A stretch of 64,000 bases of DNA from NCBI RefSeq assembly GCF_000421105.1, contig NZ_ATWF01000001.1, positions 468,930 through 532,929 on the forward strand. The letters are read 5' to 3'. Positions 38,771 through 48,402 of the stretch are shown piece after piece. The notes below the pieces were generated by a model. That model was not told where the DNA came from. It saw only the letters and a program-made list of their open reading frames with translations, and did no database searches. The first letter of the stretch is position 1; each line of letters opens with the position of its first letter. The stretch comes from Limisalsivibrio acetivorans (GTDB taxonomy: Bacteria; Chrysiogenota; Deferribacteres; Deferribacterales; Geovibrionaceae). The translations under genes were made by a program, and so were the position numbers.

Positions 38771-41128
38771 TTACACCCCTTCGTGCTCAGTCCTCTTGAT
38801 AATCTCCTCCTGGAGCTCTTCGGTGATATCAACGAAATAGTCCGAATAGCCAGCAACCCTGACGATAAGGTCACGGTAGTTCTCCGGCTTCTTCTGAGCC
38901 TCACGGAGTTTATCTACGTTCATTACGTTGAACTGGATATGATGACCGTCCAACTTGAAGTACGAGCGAACAAGATTTGCGACCTTGTCTATCCCTTCAT
39001 ACGTGTGCATGAAGTCCACGGAGAAACGCTGATTCAGAAGCGTACCGCCGGTTCTGATGTGGTCTATCTTGGAGGCAGACTTGATAACGGACGTGGGGCC
39101 GTTCCTGTCGCTTCCTTGAACAGGTGAGATTCCTTCGCTGAGCGGTATCTTCGCTTTACGCCCATCGGGTGTTGCGCCGATAACGCTTCCGAAGTAAACA
39201 TGGGATGTGGTGGGGAGCATGTTGATCCTGTGGTGCCCACCTTTCGTGTTAGGACGTTCATTAACAGCTTCATAGAACATCTCGAAAACCTGAACGGAGA
39301 GCTCATCGGCATAGTCATCATCGTTGCCGTATTTCGGTGTATCCTCAAGGAACATGATGCGCTCGTCATCGTATCCATCGAAATCTGCATCAAGTATCTC
39401 ACGCATCTGCTTAAGGCTTACACGCTCCTTGTCGTAAACGTTATACCTGAGTGATGTGAGAGAATCTGTTATGGAACCAAGGCCCACACCCTGAATATAT
39501 GTGGTGTTGTACCTTGCACCGCCGTCATTGTAGTCCTTACCCTTGCTTATGCAGTCCTCAACAAGTATGGAAAGGAAGGGTACTGGGATATGCTCAGCAT
39601 AGAGACGCTCTATAACGTTATTGCCACGTATCTTAATATCTATGAAGTAGTTGAGCTGTTTCTCATAGGCCGCCATAAGCTCTTCAAAGGTGTTGAAGTC
39701 AGGTTCTATATTGAGACCGACCTGCTTCTCTGTTCGCTTATCATAGCCGCCGTAGAGGGTTAGCTCAAGGATCTTTGTGAGGTTGAAATAACCAGAAAGT
39801 ATGTAGCTTTCTGTGCCGAATGCACCGGACTCAACACACCCGGAAGCCCCGCCGTTTCTGGCATCCACAATATCCTTGCCCTGACGGACAAGCTCCTGAA
39901 CAATCGCATCGCTGTTGAATATTGATGGCTGGCCGAAGCCCGTCTTTATGATGTTTAGCGCCCTCTTGAGGAAACGATCAGGTGTTTTCTTGGAGATCTG
40001 CACCATCGAACTAGGCTGTAGAAGCCTCATTTCCTCAATAACGTCAAGGAGCACATAGGAAAAATCGTTAACAGCATTACTGCCGTCCGCTTTGAGCCCT
40101 CCAACGTTGATTAGGGCAAAATCAGTATATGTGTTAGACTCCTTCGCCGTAACTCCCACCTTCGGGGGTGCGGGATGGTTGTTGAACTTGATCCAGAATG
40201 AGCCGAGCAGTTCCTTTGCGCTCTCCTCGGTTATGGCTCCGGTATCCATATCATTGCTGTAGAAGGGATACAGATGCTGATCCAGCCTGCCTGGGTTAAA
40301 GGAGTCCCATGGATTAGTTTCGGTGATCACACCCACATGTAGGAACCAATAGAACTGCAGAGCCTCCCAAAAAGTCTCGGGTGCATTGGCGGGAACCCTG
40401 GAGCAGATTGCGCTCATCTCCTGAAGTTCAAGCTTGCGCTTCTCATCGGTTTCAAGCTCTGCAAGGCCTCTGAGTGCGTCTGCATGGCGTTCTGCGTAGT
40501 TTATAACAGCATCGGCGGCTATATCCATAGCCGTCAGCTCTTCCTTTTTATCAAAGGCTTCGGGGTCATTATAGAAATCAAGGGCGGCTATGGCATCGGC
40601 GATCTCTTCCTTGAGGCCGTTAAGTCCGGTGCGGAAAACCTTCTCACCGAGCACTGTGTGACCGGGAGCACGCTGTTCCTGAAACTCTGTGAAAACACCG
40701 GCAGCGTAGGCATTCTTCCACTCTTCTGTCATATGGAGCATAACCTTTTCACGGTGGGACTTGCCGTGCCAGTGGGGGTACACCTTCTCAAGGTGATCCT
40801 TGCGGTCCTTGTCGCCCACCTTGAAGAACACCTTTTCACGTGAATCGAGCATATCGAGATCCTGCTCGGAGTGGATGCACACCTCGGGGTATGTGGGTGT
40901 CGCCTTGGCGGACGGCCCCCTTTCGCCGACAATAAGCTCTCCGTCGTGGAAGCAGAGCTCCTTTTTATCCATTATATAGTAGAAGGCTTTAGCACGCTGA
41001 ACAGGTACGGAAAGACCGTCTGCGGCTCCGCTCTGATAGAATTCGGTTAACAGCACACCACGCTCTGATGAAACTGTGGGGACTGCATTAAGGCTTTGCT
41101 CTCTGAGCATTTTGATACGTTCTGTCAT
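38771..41128 (-). CDS. hypD: Glycyl radical enzyme, trans-4-hydroxy-L-proline dehydratase
   Basis: It would dehydrate trans-4-hydroxy-L-proline to pyrroline-5-carboxylate (hypD here is not the hydrogenase gene). The thiyl Cys431 and base Glu433 lie in GASGCVESG and the glycyl radical is Gly760 in RVAGYSDYF. Residues I recall from the Clostridioides difficile enzyme as His160, Asp278, Ser334, Phe340, Cys434, Glu436 and Tyr450 align here at His157, Asp275, Ser331, Phe337, Cys431, Glu433 and Tyr447, a constant offset of three; Thr645 matches near 641. Length 785 fits (789). GGAGGATAG precedes the ATG. It follows its activase by three bases. Confidence 0.88.
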   Translation of the reverse strand: MTERIKMLREQSLNAVPTVSSERGVLLTEFYQSGAADGLSVPVQRAKAFYYIMDKKELCFHDGELIVGERGPSAKATPTYPEVCIHSEQDLDMLDSREKVFFKVGDKDRKDHLEKVYPHWHGKSHREKVMLHMTEEWKNAYAAGVFTEFQEQRAPGHTVLGEKVFRTGLNGLKEEIADAIAALDFYNDPEAFDKKEELTAMDIAADAVINYAERHADALRGLAELETDEKRKLELQEMSAICSRVPANAPETFWEALQFYWFLHVGVITETNPWDSFNPGRLDQHLYPFYSNDMDTGAITEESAKELLGSFWIKFNNHPAPPKVGVTAKESNTYTDFALINVGGLKADGSNAVNDFSYVLLDVIEEMRLLQPSSMVQISKKTPDRFLKRALNIIKTGFGQPSIFNSDAIVQELVRQGKDIVDARNGGASGCVESGAFGTESYILSGYFNLTKILELTLYGGYDKRTEKQVGLNIEPDFNTFEELMAAYEKQLNYFIDIKIRGNNVIERLYAEHIPVPFLSILVEDCISKGKDYNDGGARYNTTYIQGVGLGSITDSLTSLRYNVYDKERVSLKQMREILDADFDGYDDERIMFLEDTPKYGNDDDYADELSVQVFEMFYEAVNERPNTKGGHHRINMLPTTSHVYFGSVIGATPDGRKAKIPLSEGISPVQGSDRNGPTSVIKSASKIDHIRTGGTLLNQRFSVDFMHTYEGIDKVANLVRSYFKLDGHHIQFNVMNVDKLREAQKKPENYRDLIVRVAGYSDYFVDITEELQEEIIKRTEHEGV

Positions 41129-41131
41129 GTA

Positions 41132-41935
41132 CTATCCTCCTACTCCGACCGTAAGGCCGTAGCTTTTGAAGTAATCACAGACCTTCTGAACCTCTTCTTC
41201 TGTTGGTTCTTTCACACCATCCATCATGTATGGCATGGAGAGTCTGCTGTATTTGTCACTCCCTATCCTGTGGTATGGGAGAACATCTATCTCTGTTTCC
41301 GTGAGCGATGCGGTAAGCTCAGCTACATCACGCAGGTTTTCTCTGCTGTCCGTTATCCCCGGTATAAGCGGGAAACGAACCCTGAGAGGTGTGCCGGATG
41401 CCCTTATCCTTCTAATATTGTCCAGTATCCGTTCGTTGGAAACCCCTGTGTACTTTTTATGCTGTTCATCATCCACAAACTTTATGTCATAGAGGAAAAG
41501 GTCTGTCAGCTCAATAGCCTTCTCCATATTGTCTGCGGAGGTGTAGCCTGTTGTATCGATACAGGTATGCATCCCTCTCCTCTTGGCCTCTTTGAGACAG
41601 CCGAAGAGGAAGTCTTTCTGGACAAATACCTCACCGCCGGAGAATGTTACCCCGCCGCCGGAGGACTCATAGAAGATAAGATCCTTCTCCACCTCGTCCA
41701 TAACCTCCCGGACGCTCATCTCGCGCCCGATGGTCTTATATGTTTTCTTCGTTATACCGTCCAGCTTGATGTTCTTCTCAATCTTCTCCGGTGCAGCGTT
41801 TCTCGCCTCCGGATTATGACACCACCAGCACTCCATAGGACAGCCTTTCAGAAAGACCGTTGTCCGGATGCCGGGGCCGTCATGAACGGCGTACTTTTTA
41901 AAGTTAAATATCATCCCTTTAGTCTTATTATCCAT
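41132..41935 (-). CDS. Glycyl-radical-enzyme activating enzyme (HypD activase), radical SAM
   Basis: It installs the glycyl radical on HypD. The cluster motif CPMECWWC (CxxxCxxC, about residues 32-39) is followed by HNPEA, then GGGVTFSGGEVFVQ for SAM binding and IDTTGYTS. Residues ~45-80, where many activases carry a ferredoxin-like insert with extra CxxC motifs, have no cysteines, so it is a compact form with one cluster. Length ~267. An ATG two codons upstream is possible; the one at 41935 has the better distance from GGA. It sits between an intrinsic terminator and hypD. Confidence 0.9.
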   Translation of the reverse strand: MDNKTKGMIFNFKKYAVHDGPGIRTTVFLKGCPMECWWCHNPEARNAAPEKIEKNIKLDGITKKTYKTIGREMSVREVMDEVEKDLIFYESSGGGVTFSGGEVFVQKDFLFGCLKEAKRRGMHTCIDTTGYTSADNMEKAIELTDLFLYDIKFVDDEQHKKYTGVSNERILDNIRRIRASGTPLRVRFPLIPGITDSRENLRDVAELTASLTETEIDVLPYHRIGSDKYSRLSMPYMMDGVKEPTEEEVQKVCDYFKSYGLTVGVGG

Positions 41936-41971
41936 TACCATTTTCCGTAAGCAACCGCAATATCAAGTTAC

Positions 41972-42002
41972 AAAAAAGGGGCATACGCTTAGCGCATGCC
42001 CC
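41972..42002 (-). terminator. Intrinsic terminator between the transporter genes and the hypD activase
   Basis: The stem GGGGCATACGC/GCGCATGCCCC (one mismatch) at 41978-42002 is followed on the minus strand by six T. The activase starts about 36 bases later, too close for a separate promoter downstream of the terminator. Confidence 0.88.
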
Positions 42003-42012
42003 GGTTATTATA

Positions 42013-42738
42013 TTAGTTTGCTGCCTTTTTACCGAGGTATGCCTCTTGGACCCTTGGGTCACTGAGGAGTTCACTCGCATCACCCTCAATGGTAACCTTA
42101 CCGACATCAAGTACATAAGCTCTGTCTGCAAGCTTAAGGGCTGCCTTTGCATTCTGCTCAACCAGAAGTACTGTTACACCGCTTGAGGAGATCTTCTTTA
42201 CTGCGGCAAAGATCATCTTAACAAGGATAGGTGCGATACCAAGGGAGGGCTCATCCAGCAGAAGAAGCTGGGGCTGAGCCATAAGTGCCCGTGAAATGGC
42301 GAGCATCTGCTGTTCACCGCCGGAGAGTGTTCCAGCGAGCTGTTTTCTCCTCTCCAGGAGTCTAGGGAAGAGCTCGTATATCCAGTCTATGGTTTCCTGG
42401 CTGGGCTTCTTCCTTGTGAAGGCTCCGAGGCGTATGTTCTCCTCAACGGTGAGCGTTCCGAAAACCTGTCTCCCTTCGGGGGACTGTGAAACACCCATCT
42501 GGACAATCTTATGAGCGGGAACTTTGGATATATCCGTACCCTGATAGATTATCTCACCCGATTTCGGCTTAAGCAGTCCGCTGATGGTACGCAGGGTGGT
42601 TGTTTTACCAGCACCGTTCGCACCGAGGATGGATACGATCTCACCCTTCTTAACACGGAAGTTGATACCCTTTATTGCCTGAATGTTACCGTAGTTTACA
42701 CAAAGGTCGTTTACCGAGAGGAGCAAATCATTACTCAT
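42013..42738 (-). CDS. livF: Amino-acid ABC transporter ATPase LivF
   Basis: A cytoplasmic ATPase of a branched-chain-type amino-acid importer. Walker A GANGAGKTT, signature LSGGEQQMLAISRAL, Walker B LLLLDEPSLGIAP and the LivF-type start VNDLCVNYGNIQAIKGI are present. Length 241 is typical. It overlaps livG by eight bases and is followed by an intrinsic terminator. Neighbouring proline and hydroxyproline enzymes suggest these imino acids as cargo (inference). Confidence 0.93.
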   Translation of the reverse strand: MSNDLLLSVNDLCVNYGNIQAIKGINFRVKKGEIVSILGANGAGKTTTLRTISGLLKPKSGEIIYQGTDISKVPAHKIVQMGVSQSPEGRQVFGTLTVEENIRLGAFTRKKPSQETIDWIYELFPRLLERRKQLAGTLSGGEQQMLAISRALMAQPQLLLLDEPSLGIAPILVKMIFAAVKKISSSGVTVLLVEQNAKAALKLADRAYVLDVGKVTIEGDASELLSDPRVQEAYLGKKAAN

Positions 42739-43519
42739 TTACGGCCTCCTCTTCATCGTCGTCATCAACACCGAGGTATGCTTCGATAACCTCGGGGTCG
42801 TTCTGTACATGGTCGGGTGTTCCTTCGCTGATTTTCTTACCGAAGTTGATAACGGTTATATAGTCTGTAAGCTCCATAACCATATCCATATCATGCTCAA
42901 TGAGCAGAATGGTAACACCCTGTTTGCGAATCTCGTATATAAGTTCCACAAGCTCGAAGGTCTCTTTATCGTTAAGACCGGCCGCCGGCTCATCGAGGAT
43001 AAGGAGCTCGGGCTCAATAGCGAGTGCCCGTGCGATCTCCACCCTTCTCTGAATACCGTAGGGGAGCGACTGTGTGGGGATAGTTGCATACTTTTCCAGG
43101 TCAAGGAACTTGAGGATCTCCTTAACCTGCATCCAGTTATACTCCTCATCCTTCTTATATCCGGGAGTTCTGAGGAGTCCCTGCCACCACTGCTGCTTCG
43201 ACTTGTGGTGACGTCCGGATATTATATTCTCCGCAACGCTCATCTTTCCAAAGAGGCGGATGTTCTGGAATGTCCTGACAATACCCTTATCTGCGATATC
43301 GCAGGGGTGTTTTCCAGCTATATTCTCACCCTTCCAGAGGATCTCTCCACCTTCTGGTTTGTAAATTCCTGTGATGCAGTTGAATGCAGTGGTTTTACCG
43401 GCACCGTTAGGTCCGATAATGCCGTATATCTGCCCCTCCTCAACACTGAAGGAGAGATCGTCCACTGCAACGACACCACCGAATACCTTGGTTACGTTTT
43501 TAAGCTCAAGCAGTGTCAT
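42731..43519 (-). CDS. livG: Amino-acid ABC transporter ATPase LivG
   Basis: The second ATPase of the importer. It has Walker A GPNGAGKTT, the LivG-type insertion around 85-130 (NIISGRHHKSKQQWWQGLL), a signature region PYGIQRRVEIARALA and Walker B LLILDEPAAGLN. Residues near the end are unusually acidic (VDDDDEEEAVNE). It overlaps livM by 14 bases and livF by 8. Confidence 0.93.
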   Translation of the reverse strand: MTLLELKNVTKVFGGVVAVDDLSFSVEEGQIYGIIGPNGAGKTTAFNCITGIYKPEGGEILWKGENIAGKHPCDIADKGIVRTFQNIRLFGKMSVAENIISGRHHKSKQQWWQGLLRTPGYKKDEEYNWMQVKEILKFLDLEKYATIPTQSLPYGIQRRVEIARALAIEPELLILDEPAAGLNDKETFELVELIYEIRKQGVTILLIEHDMDMVMELTDYITVINFGKKISEGTPDHVQNDPEVIEAYLGVDDDDEEEAVNE

Positions 43520-44459
43520 GGTTATCTCCAGTCATGTATTTAGGGAGTTTGCCGTATTTAGCGGGGAAGATACCCTGGGGACGCATAACCATGGTAAAGA
43601 TCATGGCGAATCCGAAAACGAAGTATCTCCATGTGGCAAACTCACGGAAGATCTCTGGAAGCACGAACATGATAAATGTTCCCGCCAGAATTCCGGGGAT
43701 GGAGGCTTTTCCACCCACAAGTACGATGGCGAAGAAGAGAACGGAGGTCATGAATCCGAAGGCCTCCGGGCTAACTGCCGCGTACTGGATTGTGAAGAGG
43801 AATCCTGCAAGACCCGCAATAGCTGCACCAAGAGCAAAGGCAAAAACACGATAGAACCTGGGGTTAATACCGATACTCTCCGATGCGAGGGGATCCTCCT
43901 GAACATAGTGGAGCGCCCTACCCGCTTTGCTCGCCTCAAGATTTCTGATAATTACGAGGGTAAGTATGAGCAGAGCGAAGGCGAGATAGTAAACCACAAG
44001 GGGTTCATCAAGGTAAAAGCCAAACACGTATGCGTCCACGCCGAAGATACCGTTGGGGCCTCCTGTGAGGCCGAAGAGGTTATTCTTAAGCACCTGCTCA
44101 AACACGATGTTGAATCCCACTGTGGCAACAAGGAGATAGTCACCTCGCAGATGCACAATGGGGGATGATATAATAATTGCGAATAACGCCGGGATGATAA
44201 TAACCAGCGGAATTGCAATAAGGACATTAAGCCCGAAGTGCGCATTTAGGATAGCTGTAATATAGGCTCCGAGACCAAAGAAGATCGCATGACCCATATC
44301 GAACATCCCAGCACGTCCGAGCACTATGTCAACGCTGAGAGCAACAACGGAATAGATACAGAATGTTGTAACAACCGTTATCCAGCGGGGATCGTCTATT
44401 ACGGGGAAAACCGCAAGGGCTCCCAAAAAGATTATGTATCCTATAGTTGATGTTTTCAT
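43506..44459 (-). CDS. livM: Amino-acid ABC transporter permease LivM
   Basis: An inner-membrane permease of 317 residues with about nine helices. Family stretches are VDIVLGRAGMFDMGHAIFFG (about 43-62), FGLTGGPNGIFG and the coupling helix region ESIGINPRFYRVFAFALGAA. Its start shares one base with the livH stop (TAATG). Confidence 0.93.
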   Translation of the reverse strand: MKTSTIGYIIFLGALAVFPVIDDPRWITVVTTFCIYSVVALSVDIVLGRAGMFDMGHAIFFGLGAYITAILNAHFGLNVLIAIPLVIIIPALFAIIISSPIVHLRGDYLLVATVGFNIVFEQVLKNNLFGLTGGPNGIFGVDAYVFGFYLDEPLVVYYLAFALLILTLVIIRNLEASKAGRALHYVQEDPLASESIGINPRFYRVFAFALGAAIAGLAGFLFTIQYAAVSPEAFGFMTSVLFFAIVLVGGKASIPGILAGTFIMFVLPEIFREFATWRYFVFGFAMIFTMVMRPQGIFPAKYGKLPKYMTGDNHDTA

Positions 44460-45358
44460 TACACCTTCTCCGCAACACGTTCACCGAGAATTCCCGTCGG
44501 CCTGAAGATTAGGATAACGATAAGCAGGATGAATGTGAAAGCCTCTGCCCATGTGGAAGAGACGTATCCTGATATCAGGGCGGTGAAAAGACCGAGAAGG
44601 TATCCGCCCACCATAGAGCCGGGGATGTTTCCGATTCCGCCGAGGATGGCGGCGATGAAGGCGTTTAGACCGTAGTTCCAACCGAGGTTGAATGAAATAC
44701 TCTTATAGTACATACCGATGAAAAGTCCGCCCACAGCACCGAGAACGGAACCGAGGATGAAGATTACAACGATAACCATATTTACGTTAATGCCCATAAG
44801 TTTGGCGGCGTCCTGATTGATGGCACTAGCCCTGATTGCAGTACCGAATTTGGTATAGTTTATAAACAGAGTGAGAGCAGCCATCAGGACGATGGTGATA
44901 ACAAGCATAACAACCTGAACAAAGGTAACCGTAACGCCAAAGATAGTCCATGTAGTAGTCGGCAGAATATCAGAGGGATAGATCCTGATGTTGGGACCCC
45001 AGATAAGCATGATACCGTTCTGGATCATCATAGACGCTCCAAGGGCGGAAACGACCGCAGAAAGTCTTGGGGCTGTCCTGAGAGGACGGTATGCAAGGCG
45101 TTCGAGGATAACACCAACAACGGCGATTACCATAGCAGTAACCAGAAACATAATAATTACAGCAAACGCACCGGGGATTGTGCCGGCTATCTGCATGTAA
45201 ACTACAAGACCAACATAGGCGGAAAGCGCCACAAGGTCTCCGTGGGCAAAGTTGATTAGTTTAAGCACACCGTAAACCATCGTGTAGCCGAGGGCAACGA
45301 GCGCATATATACTTCCTATTGTCAGACCATTAACGATCTGTTGCAGTAATATATCCAT
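44459..45358 (-). CDS. livH: Amino-acid ABC transporter permease LivH
   Basis: An inner-membrane permease of 299 residues with about eight helices. It opens with LLQQIVNGLTIGSIYALVAL and carries VYGVLKLINFAHGDLVAL and AILGGIGNIPGSMVGGYLLG, both typical of LivH. It follows the binding-protein gene after an 83-base gap that holds a strong hairpin. Confidence 0.93.
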   Translation of the reverse strand: MDILLQQIVNGLTIGSIYALVALGYTMVYGVLKLINFAHGDLVALSAYVGLVVYMQIAGTIPGAFAVIIMFLVTAMVIAVVGVILERLAYRPLRTAPRLSAVVSALGASMMIQNGIMLIWGPNIRIYPSDILPTTTWTIFGVTVTFVQVVMLVITIVLMAALTLFINYTKFGTAIRASAINQDAAKLMGINVNMVIVVIFILGSVLGAVGGLFIGMYYKSISFNLGWNYGLNAFIAAILGGIGNIPGSMVGGYLLGLFTALISGYVSSTWAEAFTFILLIVILIFRPTGILGERVAEKV

Positions 45359-45396
45359 ATGAGCTTCCTTTGAGACTACTACTTTGTAATTTTTAG

Positions 45397-45422
45397 ACTG
45401 GGGCCGAAGAAACGGCCCCAGT
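45397..45422 (-). promoter_or_regulatory. Strong hairpin between livJ and livH
   Basis: ACTGGGGCC/GGCCCCAGT, a 9-bp perfect stem with an 8-nt loop. The minus-strand side shows no T-run (CTAAAAATT). Such hairpins after binding-protein genes usually protect the 5' part of the mRNA so that more binding protein than permease is made. Confidence 0.7.
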
Positions 45423-45441
45423 ATTTAAGCAAAATGATTAA

Positions 45442-46569
45442 TTAGTTAACTTTGGGGAAGACTACGTCGTAGCTTGCGTCTTCCTGGATTTCGTAAACCA
45501 TGAATGCAGAACCAACACGCTCACCGCACTTGTCCCACTTAAGGGTACCGGAGTAACCCTGGATCTCATTAGCACGGAGCCACTCAGCCATCTTTTTAGT
45601 GTCAGTTGACTTTGTTTCTTCAATAGCTTTGAGGAAAGCCTGCATACCATCAGCGTTAAGAAGTGCCCAGATTGAGGGGATATCCTTGCCGTACTTCTCT
45701 CTGTAGTCGGCGAGGAAAGTCTTAGCGCTGTCGTAGGGGAGCATTTCGGGTGTGGGAACGTTGATGATCTTAGCACCCTTTGCAGCTTTGCCTGCGAGTT
45801 TGGCGAAATCTACGTTGTCGTTTGCGTCACCGCCGATAAAGTCAGCTTCGATTCCAAGCTGTACCTGCTGTGCACGGAGAAGACCGCCGTCAGCATAATA
45901 GCCGGAGAAGTAGATAACATCGGGGTTAAGAGACTTCACTTTTGTGAGTACAGGTGTGAAGTTCTGGCTTCCGGCCTTGATCTTACCGGAGTAAACGATG
46001 TTTCCATCACGCTTCTTGATCTCATCGGTAACTGCATCTGCAAGACCCTGAGCATAGCTGGAGTAGTCAGAGATTATAGCGATGCGCTTGAAATCCTGCT
46101 CTTTAACTATGTAGTCTGCAGTGAAAGCGGCAGCTGCGGAGTTGGGGTTGGAGTTTCTAAAGAAAGTCCAGTAGCAGTTCTCCACGAGCTCATCGCTTGT
46201 TCCGTCAGTTGTCTGAAGTACTTCAGCACGATAGTAGGTCTTCTGAGCTGCTGCTGCAGCGGAAGAAGTGTAGGAACCGATAATCATGATAACGCCTTTG
46301 TTAACGAGTTCCTTTCCGCAGATAGCTGCCTTCATTGCCTGACCTTCGTCATCACAGGTGAATACTTCAAGCTGCTTGCCGAGAAGTCCGCCGTTGGCGT
46401 TAACCTGGTCTGCGAGGAGACGGGCTGCGTTGTCGATTCCCTGCCCTTCGTTAGCGTACTGTCCAGTGATCGGGGCCTGAACACCGACTTTGATGGTTTC
46501 TGCAAATGCGCCAGTGGCGAAGACTGCCGCTGTAAGCATTACAGCTACCATAACCAAAAGTTTCTTCAT
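45442..46569 (-). CDS. livJ: Amino-acid ABC transporter substrate-binding protein LivJ-like
   Basis: A periplasmic binding protein of 375 residues with a signal peptide (cleavage after GAFA). KVGVQAPITGQYANEGQGID opens the mature protein, and VFTCDDEGQAMKAAICGKEL and IIGSYTSSAAAAAQKTY line the ligand cleft in this family. The ligand is not certain: neighbours argue for proline or 4-hydroxyproline rather than branched-chain amino acids. GGAGGG precedes the ATG. Confidence 0.9.
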   Translation of the reverse strand: MKKLLVMVAVMLTAAVFATGAFAETIKVGVQAPITGQYANEGQGIDNAARLLADQVNANGGLLGKQLEVFTCDDEGQAMKAAICGKELVNKGVIMIIGSYTSSAAAAAQKTYYRAEVLQTTDGTSDELVENCYWTFFRNSNPNSAAAAFTADYIVKEQDFKRIAIISDYSSYAQGLADAVTDEIKKRDGNIVYSGKIKAGSQNFTPVLTKVKSLNPDVIYFSGYYADGGLLRAQQVQLGIEADFIGGDANDNVDFAKLAGKAAKGAKIINVPTPEMLPYDSAKTFLADYREKYGKDIPSIWALLNADGMQAFLKAIEETKSTDTKKMAEWLRANEIQGYSGTLKWDKCGERVGSAFMVYEIQEDASYDVVFPKVN

Positions 46570-46659
46570 GCGATACCCTCCATAAATTGGTTTATCACTT
46601 TATTGTGTGGACAGGAGCTGGACAGTCGCCCGCTCACTACCCTCTAAAGTACCGATATA

Positions 46660-46694
46660 AAACGCATTTTCATTGTAACACTATTTATGCGTTT
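46660..46694. promoter_or_regulatory. Inverted repeat upstream of livJ
   Basis: AAACGCA (46660-46666) and TGCGTTT (46688-46694) flank a possible -10 (TACAAT on the minus strand). It could be an operator or a weak hairpin just past the P5C dehydrogenase stop. Confidence 0.35.
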
Positions 46695-46715
46695 AACGCT
46701 ACCGGAATTATAGAC

Positions 46716-48350
46716 TTACTCTGCTTCCATAAAAGGATATTCGTACGCAACGGGGGGTACGAAGGTTTCTTTTACGGTTCTGGTGTTTACCCAGCGGATG
46801 AGGTTAAGGTAACTTCCGGCCTTATCGTTGGTTCCGGAGCCTCTGCCGCCGCCGAAGGGCTGCTGGCCTACAACCGCTCCTGTGGGTTTGTCATTTATGT
46901 AGAAGTTTCCTGCGGAATCCTCAAGGAGTTCGATGGCGGTATTAACAGCCTCGCGCTCCCTTGCGAAGATTGCGCCTGTGAGTGCATACTCGTTGCCGCT
47001 GTTACAGAGTTTGAGATATTCTTCGTACTTCTCGTCATCATAGAATGTTACTGTAAGAACGGGTCCGAAGATCTCTTCCTTGAAGGTTTTGAACTCAAGG
47101 TTGTCTGTAACGATAACCGTGGGGTCAATGTACCAACCCTTGGAATCATCGTATGTTCCGCCGATTACAACATCTGCGTCGGAGGCATCCTTAGCGAAAT
47201 CAATATACTCGGTGATCTCCTGATAAGCCTTCTTGGAAACGCATGCAGTCATGAAGTTTCTGAAGTCGTAGGGTGTACCTATCTTGATGGTTGCGATCAT
47301 ATCCTTCATGCGCTTGAGGTACTCTTCCTTCATGGAGTTGGGAACATAAGCTCTGGAAGCTGCGGAGCATTTCTGTCCCTGGTACTCGAAGGCGCCCCTT
47401 ACGCTGGCTGTAACGAGTTCCTGAATGTCTGCGGATTTGTGTGCGAAGATGAAGTCTTTTCCGCCTGTCTCGCCGACGATTCTGGGGTATGAACGGTAGT
47501 TCCAGATGTTCTTGCCGATGGTTTCCCAGATGTTCTTGAAGGTGGATGTACCGCCTGTGAAGTGGATACCGCCGAAGTCTTTGTGGCTGAAAGCGATGCC
47601 GGAAAGTGAGGATGAACGGCAGGGTATAAGATTTATGACGCCGTCGGGGAGTCCTGCTTCCTTGAAGATCTTCATGAGCAGATAGGGTACGTAACATGCA
47701 TCGGAAGAGGGCTTCCAGAGTGATACGTTACCCATCATTGCGGGAGAAGTGGGGAGGTTTCCTGCAATGGCTGTGAAGTTAAAGGGTGTTACAGCGAGGA
47801 TGAATCCTTCGAGGGGGCGGTACTGGGTGGAGTTCCACACACCCTTGGAGTTGTGAAGGGGCTGCTCGCCGTAGATCTGCTGCATGTAGAATACGTTGAA
47901 ACGGAGGAAATCGATGAGCTCGCATGCTGAATCGATCTCCGCCTGGTGGGCGGTTTTACCGATGGAAAGCATGGTGGCTGCGTTGATCTGTGCACGATAC
48001 TTTGTGGAAAGGAGCTCTGCCACCTTGAGGAAGATAGCCGCTCTGTCATACCAGGGCATCTTGCCCCACGCCTCACGAGCCTTCATGGACTCTTCGATGG
48101 CGAGCTTAACTTCTTCTTCGCCTGCGAGGTGGTACTTTCCGAGTTTTATGGAGTGGTCGAAGGGTGCAGTGATCTCAACAGTGTTGCCGGTTTTGATCTC
48201 TTTCCCGCCTATTATAAGGGGGATCTCCGTGTAGTTATCCTTAAGTTCATTGAAAGCGGCCTTAAGCTCTGCTTTCTCGGGGCTTCCGTCACGATACTCC
48301 TTTACAGGCTCGTTCGTGGGGAAAGGTACTTTAAATTGGCTGTTGTTCAT
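46716..48350 (-). CDS. pruA: 1-pyrroline-5-carboxylate dehydrogenase
   Basis: It oxidises P5C/glutamate semialdehyde to glutamate with NAD. The 544-residue ALDH4-type enzyme shows VTPFNFTAIAGNLP, HFTGGTSTF, the general base Glu294 in GETGGKDF and the nucleophile Cys328 in GQKCSAASRAY. The ORF reaches an ATG at 48365, but the ATG at 48348-48350 lies nine bases from GGAG and is preferred. It lies 52 bases past proline dehydrogenase, with which it forms the full proline-to-glutamate route. The same product pool is fed by HypD. Confidence 0.95.
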   Translation of the reverse strand: MNNSQFKVPFPTNEPVKEYRDGSPEKAELKAAFNELKDNYTEIPLIIGGKEIKTGNTVEITAPFDHSIKLGKYHLAGEEEVKLAIEESMKAREAWGKMPWYDRAAIFLKVAELLSTKYRAQINAATMLSIGKTAHQAEIDSACELIDFLRFNVFYMQQIYGEQPLHNSKGVWNSTQYRPLEGFILAVTPFNFTAIAGNLPTSPAMMGNVSLWKPSSDACYVPYLLMKIFKEAGLPDGVINLIPCRSSSLSGIAFSHKDFGGIHFTGGTSTFKNIWETIGKNIWNYRSYPRIVGETGGKDFIFAHKSADIQELVTASVRGAFEYQGQKCSAASRAYVPNSMKEEYLKRMKDMIATIKIGTPYDFRNFMTACVSKKAYQEITEYIDFAKDASDADVVIGGTYDDSKGWYIDPTVIVTDNLEFKTFKEEIFGPVLTVTFYDDEKYEEYLKLCNSGNEYALTGAIFAREREAVNTAIELLEDSAGNFYINDKPTGAVVGQQPFGGGRGSGTNDKAGSYLNLIRWVNTRTVKETFVPPVAYEYPFMEAE

Positions 48351-48402
48351 AATGCTACTCTCCATTGCTGAAGTATTAAGGTTGTTGATTTATATCGCGG
48401 CC

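Noticed and set aside
38771-41128. Pyruvate formate-lyase
   Set aside because: The active site is GCVESG with a single cysteine, not the adjacent Cys-Cys pair of PFL, and the residues match hydroxyproline dehydratase.
45397-45422. Intrinsic terminator between livJ and livH
   Set aside because: The stem is strong but no T-run follows on the minus strand; a stabilising hairpin is more likely.
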